Of a stretch of DNA of 37,011 nucleotides, positions 1-7,033 are shown in pieces. The stretch covers positions 1 through 37,011 of the forward strand of contig CALXAB010000013.1 in assembly GCA_944386175.1 (NCBI GenBank). Reading direction: 5' to 3'. The notes below the pieces were generated by a model. That model saw nothing but the letters and a program-made list of their open reading frames with translations, was not told the origin of the DNA and ran no database searches. Made by a program: the position numbers and the translations under genes. Each line of letters starts with the position of its first letter. The stretch's first letter is position 1. Source of the stretch: an uncultured Clostridia bacterium (GTDB lineage: Bacteria > Bacillota > Clostridia > TANB77 > CAG-508).

Positions 1-7
1 AGTTGAC

Positions 8-35
8 AAAATTAAAAGCTTATGACTCTAAGCTT
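8..35 (-). terminator. Putative terminator of the tRNA-Thr-like gene
   Basis: Read on the minus strand, AAGCTTA and TAAGCTT form a 7 bp stem around a 6 nt loop, followed by TTAATTTT. It lies about 30 nt beyond the 3' end of the tRNA-like gene. The stem is weak and AT-rich, so this is a moderate call. Confidence 0.45.
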
Positions 36-62
36 AAAGTTATTTAAAAAATTTTATTTAAT

Positions 63-136
63 ACCAAACTACGGGGAATTGAACCCGTGACCTCTACCTT
101 ACCAAGGTAGCACTCTACCAACTGAGCTATAGAAGC
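63..136 (-). tRNA. tRNA-Thr (GGU anticodon) with a non-pairing acceptor stem; possibly a pseudogene
   Basis: On the minus strand the 5' acceptor strand is GCTTCTA, followed by TA, a D-arm GCTC/GAGT, an anticodon stem CTACC/GGTAG around the loop TTGGTAA (anticodon GGT, threonine), a variable loop AGGTC and a T-arm with TTCAATT. These parts are canonical. The 3' part is not. There is one extra C after the T-loop, and the 3' acceptor strand reads TAGTTTGG where TAGAAGC is needed to pair, so only about three pairs form. A promoter and a terminator-like hairpin flank the gene. It is either a degenerate copy, a chimera, or a sequence error. It sits divergent to the thrS T-box leader, which senses tRNA-Thr. 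Confidence 0.65.
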
Positions 137-153
137 AAATAATCAACATATAA

Positions 154-182
154 ATTATATAATAACATTATAAAAAAGTAAA
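154..182 (-). promoter_or_regulatory. Promoter of the tRNA-Thr-like gene
   Basis: On the minus strand TTTACT (177-182) is separated by 17 bp from TATAAT (154-159), about 18 bp upstream of the tRNA 5' end. This is a good sigma-A-type match. Confidence 0.6.
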
Positions 183-191
183 GAATTAATA

Positions 192-220
192 TTGACTTTT
201 TCAAGAAAAAGTATTAAAAT
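192..220 (+). promoter_or_regulatory. Promoter of the thrS T-box transcript
   Basis: TTGACT (192-197), a 17 bp spacer and TAAAAT (215-220). It is placed just upstream of the T-box leader and is divergent from the tRNA promoter. Confidence 0.6.
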
Positions 221-226
221 TATAAA

Positions 227-461
227 CATAATATAAAAATAAAAACAATAAGAGAAGAGTAAAATAAAGGTTACTAAAAGAGAAAGTTAGTCATAGGCTG
301 AAAGCTAACTTAAGAAAACATATTTGAAAACTAACTCTTTATGTTTCTAGTGAATAAGCTAGACGTCTAAGATACGTTATAATCTAAAATTAAGTAAAAA
401 TTAGGATGGAACCGTGTAAATAATGCACTCCTATAGATTGGGCAATCTATAGGAGTGTTTT
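227..461 (+). promoter_or_regulatory. T-box leader (threonine) of thrS
   Basis: The region has the T-box layout. A long stem I runs from about 245 to 370. The T-box sequence AGGATGGAACCGTG lies at 403-416, matching the AGGGTGGNACCGCG consensus, and an intrinsic terminator follows at 426-461. The stem I side contains AACTAACTC around 335-345, where ACU could serve as a threonine specifier; I place that only tentatively. In this class, uncharged tRNA-Thr binds stem I and the T-box bulge and stabilises the antiterminator, turning on thrS. Confidence 0.9.
426..461 (+). terminator. Regulated terminator of the thrS T-box
   Basis: A 14 bp stem (426-439 with 444-457) closes a GGGC loop and is followed by TTTT. 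Its 5' arm overlaps the region needed for the T-box antiterminator. Confidence 0.88.
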
Positions 462-557
462 GATATTTTAATACTCAGATACAAATAAAAATATTTCACA
501 AAAAATGTTCCTAATTATATACCCAATCAAATATTAAGATAAAAAGGAGGAATTGTT

Positions 558-2495
558 ATGTTAAAAATCACATTAAAAGATAATTCTATTGTCGAGGTAG
601 AAAAAGGAACAAGCATTTTAGAAGTAGCAAAAAAGATAAGTGAGGGGTTAGCAAGAGTAGCAACTTGTGGAGAAGTTAATGGTGAAGCAAAAGATCTACG
701 TTATGAATTACAAGAAGATTGCAATTTAGTTATTGATACTTTTGATTCTAGTTTAGAAGGTAAAAAAGCATATTGGCATACAACTTCACATATTATGGCT
801 CAAGCTGTAAAAAGATTATTTCCTAATGTTAAATTTGCAATAGGACCAGCAATTGATGAAGGATTTTATTATGATTTTGATGTAGAAAATCCATTCACAG
901 ACAATGATAAAGAAAAAATAGAAGCAGAAATGAAAAAGATTATAAAAGAAAATATAAAAATAGAAAAGTTTTCACTTCCTAAAAATGAAGCTTTAAAATT
1001 AATGGAAGGTCAGCCTTATAAACAAGAACTAATAGAAGAATTACCAGAAGGAGAAGAAATTAGTTTTTATAAGCAAGGAGATTTTACAGATTTATGTGCA
1101 GGACCACATTTAGAAAGTACAGGTAAGGTAAAATCAATAAAAATATTATCTTCCTCAGGTGCATATTGGAGAGGCAGTGAAAAAAATAAAATGCTTCAAA
1201 GAATATATGCAATATCTTTTCCAAAATCTAGTCAATTAGAAGAATACTTAAATTTTTTAGAAGAAGCAAAACAAAGAGATCACAGAAAAATAGGAAAAGA
1301 CTTAAATATATTTATGACACACAAACTAGTGGGTTCAGGCCTTCCAATGTATTTACCAAATGGAGCTACAATAAGAAGAATTTTGGAAAGATATATACAA
1401 GACAAAGAACTATCATTAGGATATGATCATGTATATACACCATCACTTGCAAATACAGAATTATATAAAGTTAGCGGACATTGGGATCATTATAAAGAAG
1501 ATATGTTTCCAATAATGAAAATGGACACAGAAGAAATGGTTTTAAGACCAATGAACTGTCCACATCATATGTTAATATATAAAAATGCAATGCATTCATA
1601 TAGAGATTTACCAATAAGAATTGGTGAATTAGCACATGATTTCAGATATGAAAATAGTGGAGCAGTATGCGGATTAGAGCGTGTACGTCAAATGTGTCAA
1701 AATGATGCTCATCTTTTTGTAAGACCAGATCAGATAAAAGAAGAAGTTGGAAGAGTTTTAAATTTAATAGTAGAAGTCTATCAAAAAGATTTTGGTTTTC
1801 CAAGTTCAGCTTTCCAATACAGACTATCTTTAAGAGACAAAAATAATAAAGAAAAATATATTGATAATGACGAAATGTGGGAAACAGCAGAAAGTCAATT
1901 AAGAGAAATACTAAAAGAATTAAATATAGATTTTTATGAAGCAGAAGGAGAAGCAGCATTTTATGGTCCAAAAATTGATATACAAATAAAAACAGCACTA
2001 AATCATGATGTTACAATACCAACATGTCAATTAGATTTTGCTTTACCAGAAAGATTTGAACTAGAATATATAGGAGAAGATGGAAAAGCACATAGACCTG
2101 TAGTTATTCACAGAGCAATATTAGGATCATCAGATAGATTTATTTCATTTTTACTAGAAGAAACAAAAGGAAATCTACCAGTATGGTTAGCACCAGTACA
2201 AGTTAAGATTTTACCAATATCAGACAAGCAACATGAATACACTAGAAAAATAGAGCAAAAAATGCATGAAAAAGGATTACGTGTAAAATTAGATAGTAGA
2301 AATGAAAAAATAGGATATAAAATTCGTGAAGCACAACTTGAAAAAATTCCATATATGATTATTGCAGGACAAAAAGAAACAGAAGAAAATTTGGTTTCTG
2401 TTCGTTCAAGAAAAGATGGAGATATTGGAACAATGAAGATAGAAGAGTTTATTGAAAAAATTATAAGCGAAAAAGACCAAAAAGTAAAAGAATAA
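558..2495 (+). CDS. thrS: Threonyl-tRNA synthetase
   Basis: Charges tRNA-Thr with threonine in the cytoplasm. The 645-residue protein has the usual bacterial length and order: an N-terminal TGS domain (about 1-62), the editing domain with HTTSH (H74, H78), the class II catalytic core and a C-terminal anticodon-binding domain. The zinc ligands appear as C334 in MNCPHH, H385 in DAHLF and H518 in VIHRAILGS, close to the E. coli numbering. The ATG follows AAAGGAGG with good spacing. A threonine T-box leader precedes it, so expression should rise when tRNA-Thr is uncharged. No defects are seen. Confidence 0.97.
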   Translation: MLKITLKDNSIVEVEKGTSILEVAKKISEGLARVATCGEVNGEAKDLRYELQEDCNLVIDTFDSSLEGKKAYWHTTSHIMAQAVKRLFPNVKFAIGPAIDEGFYYDFDVENPFTDNDKEKIEAEMKKIIKENIKIEKFSLPKNEALKLMEGQPYKQELIEELPEGEEISFYKQGDFTDLCAGPHLESTGKVKSIKILSSSGAYWRGSEKNKMLQRIYAISFPKSSQLEEYLNFLEEAKQRDHRKIGKDLNIFMTHKLVGSGLPMYLPNGATIRRILERYIQDKELSLGYDHVYTPSLANTELYKVSGHWDHYKEDMFPIMKMDTEEMVLRPMNCPHHMLIYKNAMHSYRDLPIRIGELAHDFRYENSGAVCGLERVRQMCQNDAHLFVRPDQIKEEVGRVLNLIVEVYQKDFGFPSSAFQYRLSLRDKNNKEKYIDNDEMWETAESQLREILKELNIDFYEAEGEAAFYGPKIDIQIKTALNHDVTIPTCQLDFALPERFELEYIGEDGKAHRPVVIHRAILGSSDRFISFLLEETKGNLPVWLAPVQVKILPISDKQHEYTRKIEQKMHEKGLRVKLDSRNEKIGYKIREAQLEKIPYMIIAGQKETEENLVSVRSRKDGDIGTMKIEEFIEKIISEKDQKVKE

Positions 2496-2573
2496 TAATT
2501 AACAAAAAATGCGAATACAATTTAATTAAACTTTACTAATTGATAATTATTATTAGTTAAATAAAATTATAAA

Positions 2574-2615
2574 GGAAGGAGATAATGATATATTTTAATT
2601 ATTAAATATATCATT
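2574..2615 (+). promoter_or_regulatory. Shine-Dalgarno separated from the ychF start by a 12 bp hairpin
   Basis: The only good ribosome binding sequence, GGAAGGAG (2574-2581), is 44 nt from the ychF ATG at 2626. Between them is a perfect 12 bp stem (2584-2595 with 2604-2615, 8 nt loop). If folded, the unpaired spacing shrinks to about 12 nt. Alternatively the ATG at 2585 starts a six-codon peptide, MIYFNY, ending at 2605 upstream of ychF. Confidence 0.55.
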
Positions 2616-2625
2616 AAAATAAAAA

Positions 2626-3717
2626 ATGAAATTAGGAATAGTAGGATTGCCAAATGTAGGAAAAAGTACATTATTTAACAGTATCACAAAAGCAGGAGCA
2701 GAATGTGCAAATTATCCATTTTGTACTATCGAACCAAATGTAGGAGTTGTACCAGTACCAGATGAAAGATTAGACAATTTAGCAAAAATGTATAATCCTC
2801 AAAAAGTAACACATGCAGTAATTGAATTTGTAGATATAGCAGGATTAGTAAAAGGAGCAAGCAAAGGAGAAGGTCTAGGTAACAAATTCTTATCACATAT
2901 TAGAGAAACAGATGCTATATGTGAAGTAGTAAGATGTTTTAATGATGACAATGTAGTACATGTTGACGGAAGCGTAGATCCAATAAGAGATATAGAAACA
3001 ATAAATTTAGAATTAATATTTGCTGATATAGAAACAGTAAATAAAAGATTAGAAAAAGCAAGAAAAAACTTGAAAGCAGATAAAAAATATCAAGTAGAAA
3101 TAGATTTATTAGAAAAAATCAAAAAAACATTAGAAGAAGGAAAATCAGCAAGAAGTATAGAATTTAATGAAGATGAACAAGCTATAGTAAAAGATATGTT
3201 TTTACTTACAACAAAACCTATTTTATATATTGCAAATGTTTCAGAAGAACAACTAGAAAATGCTAAAAATGATGAATTAGTCTTAAAAGTGCAAGAATAC
3301 GCAAAAAATGAAAATGCGGAAGTAATTCCACTATGTGTGAAAATAGAAGAAGAATTATCAAGCTTAGAAGACGACGATAAAAAAGAAATGTTAGACGCAT
3401 TAGGATTAAACGAATCTGGACTAGATAAAGTAATAAAAAAGAGTTATGATTTACTAGGGTTAATGTCATTCTTGACAGCAGGAGAACCAGAAGTAAGAGC
3501 ATGGACAATCAAAAAAGGAACAAAAGCACCAGAAGCAGCAGGAAAAATACACTCAGATATACAAAGAGGATTTATAAAAGCAGAAATAGTATCATATGAT
3601 GATTTAATGAAAGAAGGATCAATGCTTCTAGCAAGGGAAAAAGGATTAGTAAGATCAGAAGGAAAAGAATATATTATGCAAGATGGAGATATAGTTTTAT
3701 TTAAATTCAATGTGTAA
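2626..3717 (+). CDS. ychF: Redox/ribosome-associated ATPase YchF (OLA1 family)
   Basis: Member of the Obg-related GTPase superfamily that in YchF/OLA1 prefers ATP and associates with ribosomes. The 363-residue protein matches the family length exactly. The G1 loop GLPNVGKST lies at residues 6-14, DIAG gives G3, a helical coiled-coil insertion follows, and the C-terminal TGS domain ends in QDGDIVLFKFNV. The start is fixed by the conserved MKLGIVGLPNVGKS N-terminus, even though the Shine-Dalgarno is unusually far away across a hairpin. A GGACGCGTCC hairpin begins 8 nt after the stop. The identification is firm; the cellular role in this lineage is only known by family. Confidence 0.95.
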   Translation: MKLGIVGLPNVGKSTLFNSITKAGAECANYPFCTIEPNVGVVPVPDERLDNLAKMYNPQKVTHAVIEFVDIAGLVKGASKGEGLGNKFLSHIRETDAICEVVRCFNDDNVVHVDGSVDPIRDIETINLELIFADIETVNKRLEKARKNLKADKKYQVEIDLLEKIKKTLEEGKSARSIEFNEDEQAIVKDMFLLTTKPILYIANVSEEQLENAKNDELVLKVQEYAKNENAEVIPLCVKIEEELSSLEDDDKKEMLDALGLNESGLDKVIKKSYDLLGLMSFLTAGEPEVRAWTIKKGTKAPEAAGKIHSDIQRGFIKAEIVSYDDLMKEGSMLLAREKGLVRSEGKEYIMQDGDIVLFKFNV

Positions 3718-3724
3718 AGAAATT

Positions 3725-3758
3725 TTACCAATTTTTGAGACGCGTCCAAAATTGGTAA
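3725..3758. repeat. GGACGCGTCC-type hairpin, copy 1
   Basis: Inverted repeat TTACCAATTTT / AAAATTGGTAA around the centre GACGCGTC, beginning 8 nt after the ychF stop. Same family as copies near 5702, 6927, 11516, 11690, 15285, 20804, 21344 and 25466. It may act as a terminator or mRNA 3' stabiliser. Confidence 0.8.
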
Positions 3759-3897
3759 TTGCGTTTGTAATAATTCTGTAACAAACACGAAATATAAATG
3801 TAACAAAAAAGTAGATAAAAAGTATTGACTTATATATAAATTAATTATAAAATAATTTTAAGGAAACAAAAGATTACATATTTTTTATGGTAAAGAC

Positions 3898-3926
3898 TTG
3901 AAAAAACTATTGAAAAATAGTATAAT
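3898..3926 (+). promoter_or_regulatory. Promoter of the LPKTG protein gene
   Basis: TTGAAA (3898-3903), 17 bp spacer, perfect TATAAT (3921-3926), 55 bp before the start codon. A second match (TTGACT 3825-3830, TAAAAT 3848-3853, 17 bp) lies upstream, so tandem promoters are possible. Confidence 0.6.
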
Positions 3927-3981
3927 ATATAGTGTTTATAAGAATACTAATAAAAAATATATAAAAGTGAGGAGAATTGAT

Positions 3982-4371
3982 ATGAAGAAAACAAATTTAA
4001 TTAAAATGTTAGTAGTAATGGCTATAAGTGTAATGGTAATGTTTTTTAACACTTGTGTTTTAGCGGCAGAAGTAGATGACGATGGATATGAAGATCTAAC
4101 AGAAGCATTAGGAAATTCATCATCAAATAATTCAGCTAATAATAATTCATCAAATACAAGCAATAATACTGCAAATACAAATACTAATAACACTTCAAAT
4201 AATACATCAAATACTAATACAAATAAATCAAATAATTCAAGTGTATATAATAATACATCATTACCAAAAACAGGACTTTCAGATTCTATACCAGTTGTAT
4301 TACTAGTAGTAGTATTTGGAGCATCAGCTATATATGCATATAAAAAAGTTAATGAATATAAAAATATATAA
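3982..4371 (+). CDS. Small LPKTG surface protein with an Asn/Ser/Thr-rich stalk
   Basis: A 129-residue secreted protein predicted to be covalently attached to the cell wall. The signal peptide (about 1-29, ending CVLAA) is followed by a short acidic patch (DDDGYEDLTEALG). Residues 46-93 consist almost wholly of Asn, Ser and Thr. Then come LPKTG (94-98), a hydrophobic segment and a basic tail (KKVNEYKNI), which is the standard sortase sorting signal. The ATG at 3982 follows GTGAGGAG; a longer in-frame start at 3898 has no ribosome site and overlaps the promoter. There is no folded domain between signal and stalk, which is odd for an anchored protein. A sortase gene lies convergently downstream and is the likely partner. 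Confidence 0.88.
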   Translation: MKKTNLIKMLVVMAISVMVMFFNTCVLAAEVDDDGYEDLTEALGNSSSNNSANNNSSNTSNNTANTNTNNTSNNTSNTNTNKSNNSSVYNNTSLPKTGLSDSIPVVLLVVVFGASAIYAYKKVNEYKNI

Positions 4372-4376
4372 AATAT

Positions 4377-4408
4377 AAAGGGGATTGAATTTAAAGTCCC
4401 CTTTGTTT
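4377..4408 (+). terminator. Terminator of the LPKTG gene
   Basis: AAAGGGGA and TCCCCTTT pair across a 12 nt loop and are followed by GTTTTG. The structure overlaps the last codons of the convergent sortase gene (QRGL and stop). Confidence 0.75.
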
Positions 4409-5041
4409 TGATTTTACAATAATTCTTTTAGAATTAAAATTATTACAAGTAATTAAAGTTAATTCTTTGGTATTTTCAGTATAATCAGAAATAGGAGTTA
4501 AATCACCTTCATCAACTTCATATTTATTAAAAACATAATACACGAATTTAGTATCATTATAATAAATGAAAATCTCATCATTATTATTCAATAAGTTTAA
4601 ATTACTAAAAAACATGGAATTATTATAATTATGACCAGCAATGCATAAATTGCTGTTTTTATATGGATCATTTCCCGAAATTTTGCAAGGAGCAACTTTA
4701 AGAGCTTCATCACTTATTTTAGAAATTATTGGATAATATATACTAATTTTAGGTATTTCTATGATCCCAAAAATATTATTATTACTCTCATTTGAAGAGA
4801 CATTTTGATCAGAATATAATTTAAAAATACTATAATTATCAATTAATCCATTAGACTGATTTTCCTTTTTAAATAAAGAAAAGAGATAGAACAATAATGC
4901 AAAAACTAAAACAATTAAAATAATTATAGAAATAATAAATTGGAAATTTGAAAATGAAAGTTTTTTAGATTTGTGCTTGGAATAACTATTATCTATATTT
5001 TGGGAATTTTTATCATCAAAAGAAAATAATATCTGGTTCAT
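4391..5041 (-). CDS. Sortase (cysteine transpeptidase)
   Basis: Cleaves LPXTG sorting signals and links the protein to the cell wall. The 216-residue protein has a single N-terminal membrane segment (about 35-57) and an extracytoplasmic sortase barrel. The catalytic triad is visible: H137 in AGHN, C199 in TLITC and R206 in NSKRIIV. The ATG follows TAGGAG with normal spacing. The gene ends inside the terminator hairpin of the convergent LPKTG gene, its most likely substrate. Subclass (A, B, D or E) cannot be settled by eye. Complete and without visible defects. Confidence 0.92.
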   Translation of the reverse strand: MNQILFSFDDKNSQNIDNSYSKHKSKKLSFSNFQFIISIIILIVLVFALLFYLFSLFKKENQSNGLIDNYSIFKLYSDQNVSSNESNNNIFGIIEIPKISIYYPIISKISDEALKVAPCKISGNDPYKNSNLCIAGHNYNNSMFFSNLNLLNNNDEIFIYYNDTKFVYYVFNKYEVDEGDLTPISDYTENTKELTLITCNNFNSKRIIVKSKQRGL

Positions 5042-5090
5042 AATAAAAAATCTCCTACATATTTTTAATTAGTTTATGCAAAATAAAATA

Positions 5091-5127
5091 TATTATTTAA
5101 TAAATTGGCACAATTTATTAAATAATA
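5091..5127. repeat. Perfect 16 bp inverted repeat upstream of the sortase gene
   Basis: TATTATTTAATAAATT (5091-5106) pairs with 5112-5127 around GGCAC. It sits between the hypothetical gene and the sortase gene, both on the minus strand, so it could be a terminator of the former or an operator of the latter. Confidence 0.6.
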
Positions 5128-5178
5128 GTTACAATTCACGATTATATTGAGCATAATAGACTAGATAAAGTCAAATAG

Positions 5179-5679
5179 TTAATTCGTAGGATTTACTTCA
5201 AAGATTATTTGAAAACATTTAAAATCATACAATTGATTAGATGATAGGCAATCTAAATAAATATCTAATTCATCTAAATTCCTACAACCAGCAATAATAA
5301 TAGGATTCAAATCAAAATTAAACATAAGCTCAATTCCTAAATCAAGAGCTTTAATAATAGAACCATGTTCTTTGTTTAAAATTAAATTAAAAGCTTCTCT
5401 AAATCTAGCAGTTGCAGAATGCTTAAAATTATCTAAAGGAAGCACATAAAATTTATCAATAACATCTTTTATAGAAGAAAATTGGTTATTTGAGTTTTTA
5501 GAATTTTCAAAAATATTTTTAACATCGGAAATTAGATATGGCAAAAAAGCTTTCTGTTCTTTTTCAGAAATTCTCAAAATATTATTATCTTTGTCATAAG
5601 TAGCAATATGCTTTTCAAAAGGTATATTTTCTATTGTGTCATATAATTTAGTTTCACTATTAGAATTACATAAAACCAT
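5179..5679 (-). CDS. Hypothetical protein, 166 residues
   Basis: I do not recognise this protein. The start is well supported: GGGAGGAATAT precedes the ATG, and the codon use is like that of its neighbours. It is soluble, with no signal peptide or membrane segment. The central part contains a helix-rich stretch (PLDNFKHSATARFREAFNLI). The C-terminal third (GIELMFNFDLNPIIIAG) is hydrophobic with alternating strands. It lies directly upstream of the sortase gene on the same strand, with a 16 bp hairpin in the 137 bp gap. No function is inferred. Confidence 0.75.
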   Translation of the reverse strand: MVLCNSNSETKLYDTIENIPFEKHIATYDKDNNILRISEKEQKAFLPYLISDVKNIFENSKNSNNQFSSIKDVIDKFYVLPLDNFKHSATARFREAFNLILNKEHGSIIKALDLGIELMFNFDLNPIIIAGCRNLDELDIYLDCLSSNQLYDFKCFQIIFEVNPTN

Positions 5680-5701
5680 ATATTCCTCCCAATGATAAAA
5701 A

Positions 5702-5733
5702 TTTCAATTTTGGACGCGTCCACAAAATGGTAA
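5702..5733. repeat. GGACGCGTCC-type hairpin, copy 2 (degenerate arms)
   Basis: Perfect palindrome GGACGCGTCC at 5712-5721, with partly mismatched outer arms TCAATTTT and CAAAATGGT. Located just upstream (on the minus strand) of the hypothetical gene. Confidence 0.65.
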
Positions 5734-5774
5734 TCTTAAATTAATTATACAATTAAAAATCAATAAAGTAAATA

Positions 5775-5803
5775 TTGTTTATCAAAAAAAATTGTGCTAA
5801 AAT
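5775..5803 (+). promoter_or_regulatory. Promoter of the SipW-like gene
   Basis: TTGTTT (5775-5780), 17 bp spacer, TAAAAT (5798-5803) with an extended TG at 5795-5796. Confidence 0.6.
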
Positions 5804-5838
5804 ATAAAAAGAAAATACATAAGAAAAAGGAGAAAAAA

Positions 5839-6441
5839 ATGTATAAATTACTAAAAATAAACATGAGTAATAAAAGGCTAAAATTAATAGTAAAAATTAT
5901 ATCTATTTTAATATATATAATAACAGTACCAATTATAATATTTAATATGACATTGATTGTAAAATCATATATAAAACCAAATGAAACACCTAGTTTTTTT
6001 GGATATAAAAATTTTATAATAGTATCAAAAAGTATGGAAAATACTATAAATAAAAATGATGTAATTATAATAAGAGAAGTTCAAAAAGATGAGATACATA
6101 AAGATGATATAATAGCATTTTTCCAAAATAACGAAGTAATAACACATAGGATAGTAGATATAGTAGAAGATAATGGAGTTACTAAATATTTAACAAAAGG
6201 TGATAATAATTTACATGAAGACAAAGATTTAGTTACATATGAACAAATAGAGGGTAAATATCAATTTAAAATTAGTGGATTTGGAATAATATTAAAAATC
6301 TTAAAAAATCCAATTACACTTATAATATTAATTATTATACTGATATTAAATTGCTTTTATGGATATAACCGCAAAAGAAAAAAGGAAATAAGAAAACAAA
6401 AAAGAGAAATATATAATAAAAAAAGAATAGAAGATGGATAA
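5839..6441 (+). CDS. Type I signal peptidase, SipW/archaeal-type
   Basis: Removes signal peptides at the outer face of the membrane. The 200-residue protein has a long N-terminal membrane segment (about 15-42), the Ser-containing box SKSMENT (S65 as nucleophile) and THRIV (H103). The His takes the place of the Lys used by ordinary bacterial LepB-type enzymes, which is the mark of the SipW/ER-type group. A second membrane segment near the C-terminus (about 150-178) is followed by a very basic tail. The chosen ATG follows AAAAAGGAG; an upstream in-frame ATG (5794) overlaps the promoter. Members of this group often serve a few dedicated substrates; the nearby LPKTG protein is a candidate by proximity only. 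Confidence 0.85.
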   Translation: MYKLLKINMSNKRLKLIVKIISILIYIITVPIIIFNMTLIVKSYIKPNETPSFFGYKNFIIVSKSMENTINKNDVIIIREVQKDEIHKDDIIAFFQNNEVITHRIVDIVEDNGVTKYLTKGDNNLHEDKDLVTYEQIEGKYQFKISGFGIILKILKNPITLIILIIILILNCFYGYNRKRKKEIRKQKREIYNKKRIEDG

Positions 6442-6495
6442 TTGGTGTATTATAGAAAACACATTTTAAAGGAAAATTAGAATTATAATAAAATA

Positions 6496-6525
6496 ACCCA
6501 GATATAATTTATGTTATATTTGGGT
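6496..6525. terminator. Bidirectional terminator between sipW-like and XRE genes
   Basis: ACCCAGATATAA and TTATATTTGGGT pair (one mismatch) across a short loop, with A-rich and T-rich flanks, between two convergent genes. Confidence 0.65.
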
Positions 6526-6552
6526 CATTTATTTTATGATATAAATAAAAAA

Positions 6553-6813
6553 TTATGCTTCATAATACTTATCAGTATCGGAATATAAATCTTCTAAAGT
6601 AATACCAAGAACTTTACAAAAAGCTAAAGCTTCAAAGTCTTTAACTGTTTTCTTACCATATTCTATTTCATAAATATCACTATTATACATAGTAACTCCA
6701 AGTAAATCTAATTTTCGACAAATTTCGGGCTGTGAAATTTTTTTTAATTTACGATATTTTCTTAAATTACTACCTACAATGTTTAAATTACCATTCAATG
6801 TTTTTACTTTCAT
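6553..6813 (-). CDS. XRE-family helix-turn-helix regulator, 86 residues
   Basis: A small DNA-binding protein of the Cro/C1 type. The helix-turn-helix occupies most of the protein: NLRKYRKLKKISQPEICRKL, then a recognition segment (TMYNSDIYEIEYGKK) and VKDFEALAFCKVLGITLEDLY, the usual last helix of these repressors. The ATG at 6813 follows GAGG with 8 nt spacing; a TTG four codons upstream is less likely. It is convergent with the SipW-like gene and divergent from pfkA across about 220 bp. Its operator and targets are not evident. Confidence 0.85.
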   Translation of the reverse strand: MKVKTLNGNLNIVGSNLRKYRKLKKISQPEICRKLDLLGVTMYNSDIYEIEYGKKTVKDFEALAFCKVLGITLEDLYSDTDKYYEA

Positions 6814-6926
6814 ATAATACCTCAAACTTAAATATATAGATTAAAATTAAATTAATACGATAATATTGTAATATAAAAATTGAAAAACATTACAGGTACA
6901 AGTTGTAAAGAATATAAAAATATTTC

Positions 6927-6959
6927 TTACCAATTTGGGGACGCGTCCAAAATTGGTAA
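6927..6959. repeat. GGACGCGTCC-type hairpin, copy 3
   Basis: TTACCAATTTGGGGACGCG and TCCAAAATTGGTAA form a hairpin between the divergent XRE and pfkA genes, just upstream of the pfkA promoter. The left arm carries the GGGGAC variant. Confidence 0.8.
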
Positions 6960-6975
6960 ATATTTTAAAAAAATG

Positions 6976-7003
6976 TTGTAAAAAATAATAAAATTGGTAT
7001 AAT
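6976..7003 (+). promoter_or_regulatory. Promoter of pfkA
   Basis: TTGTAA (6976-6981), 16 bp spacer, perfect TATAAT (6998-7003) with an extended TG at 6995-6996. Confidence 0.65.
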
Positions 7004-7033
7004 ATAAAAGAAGAAACAAAAGGAGGAATTTTA

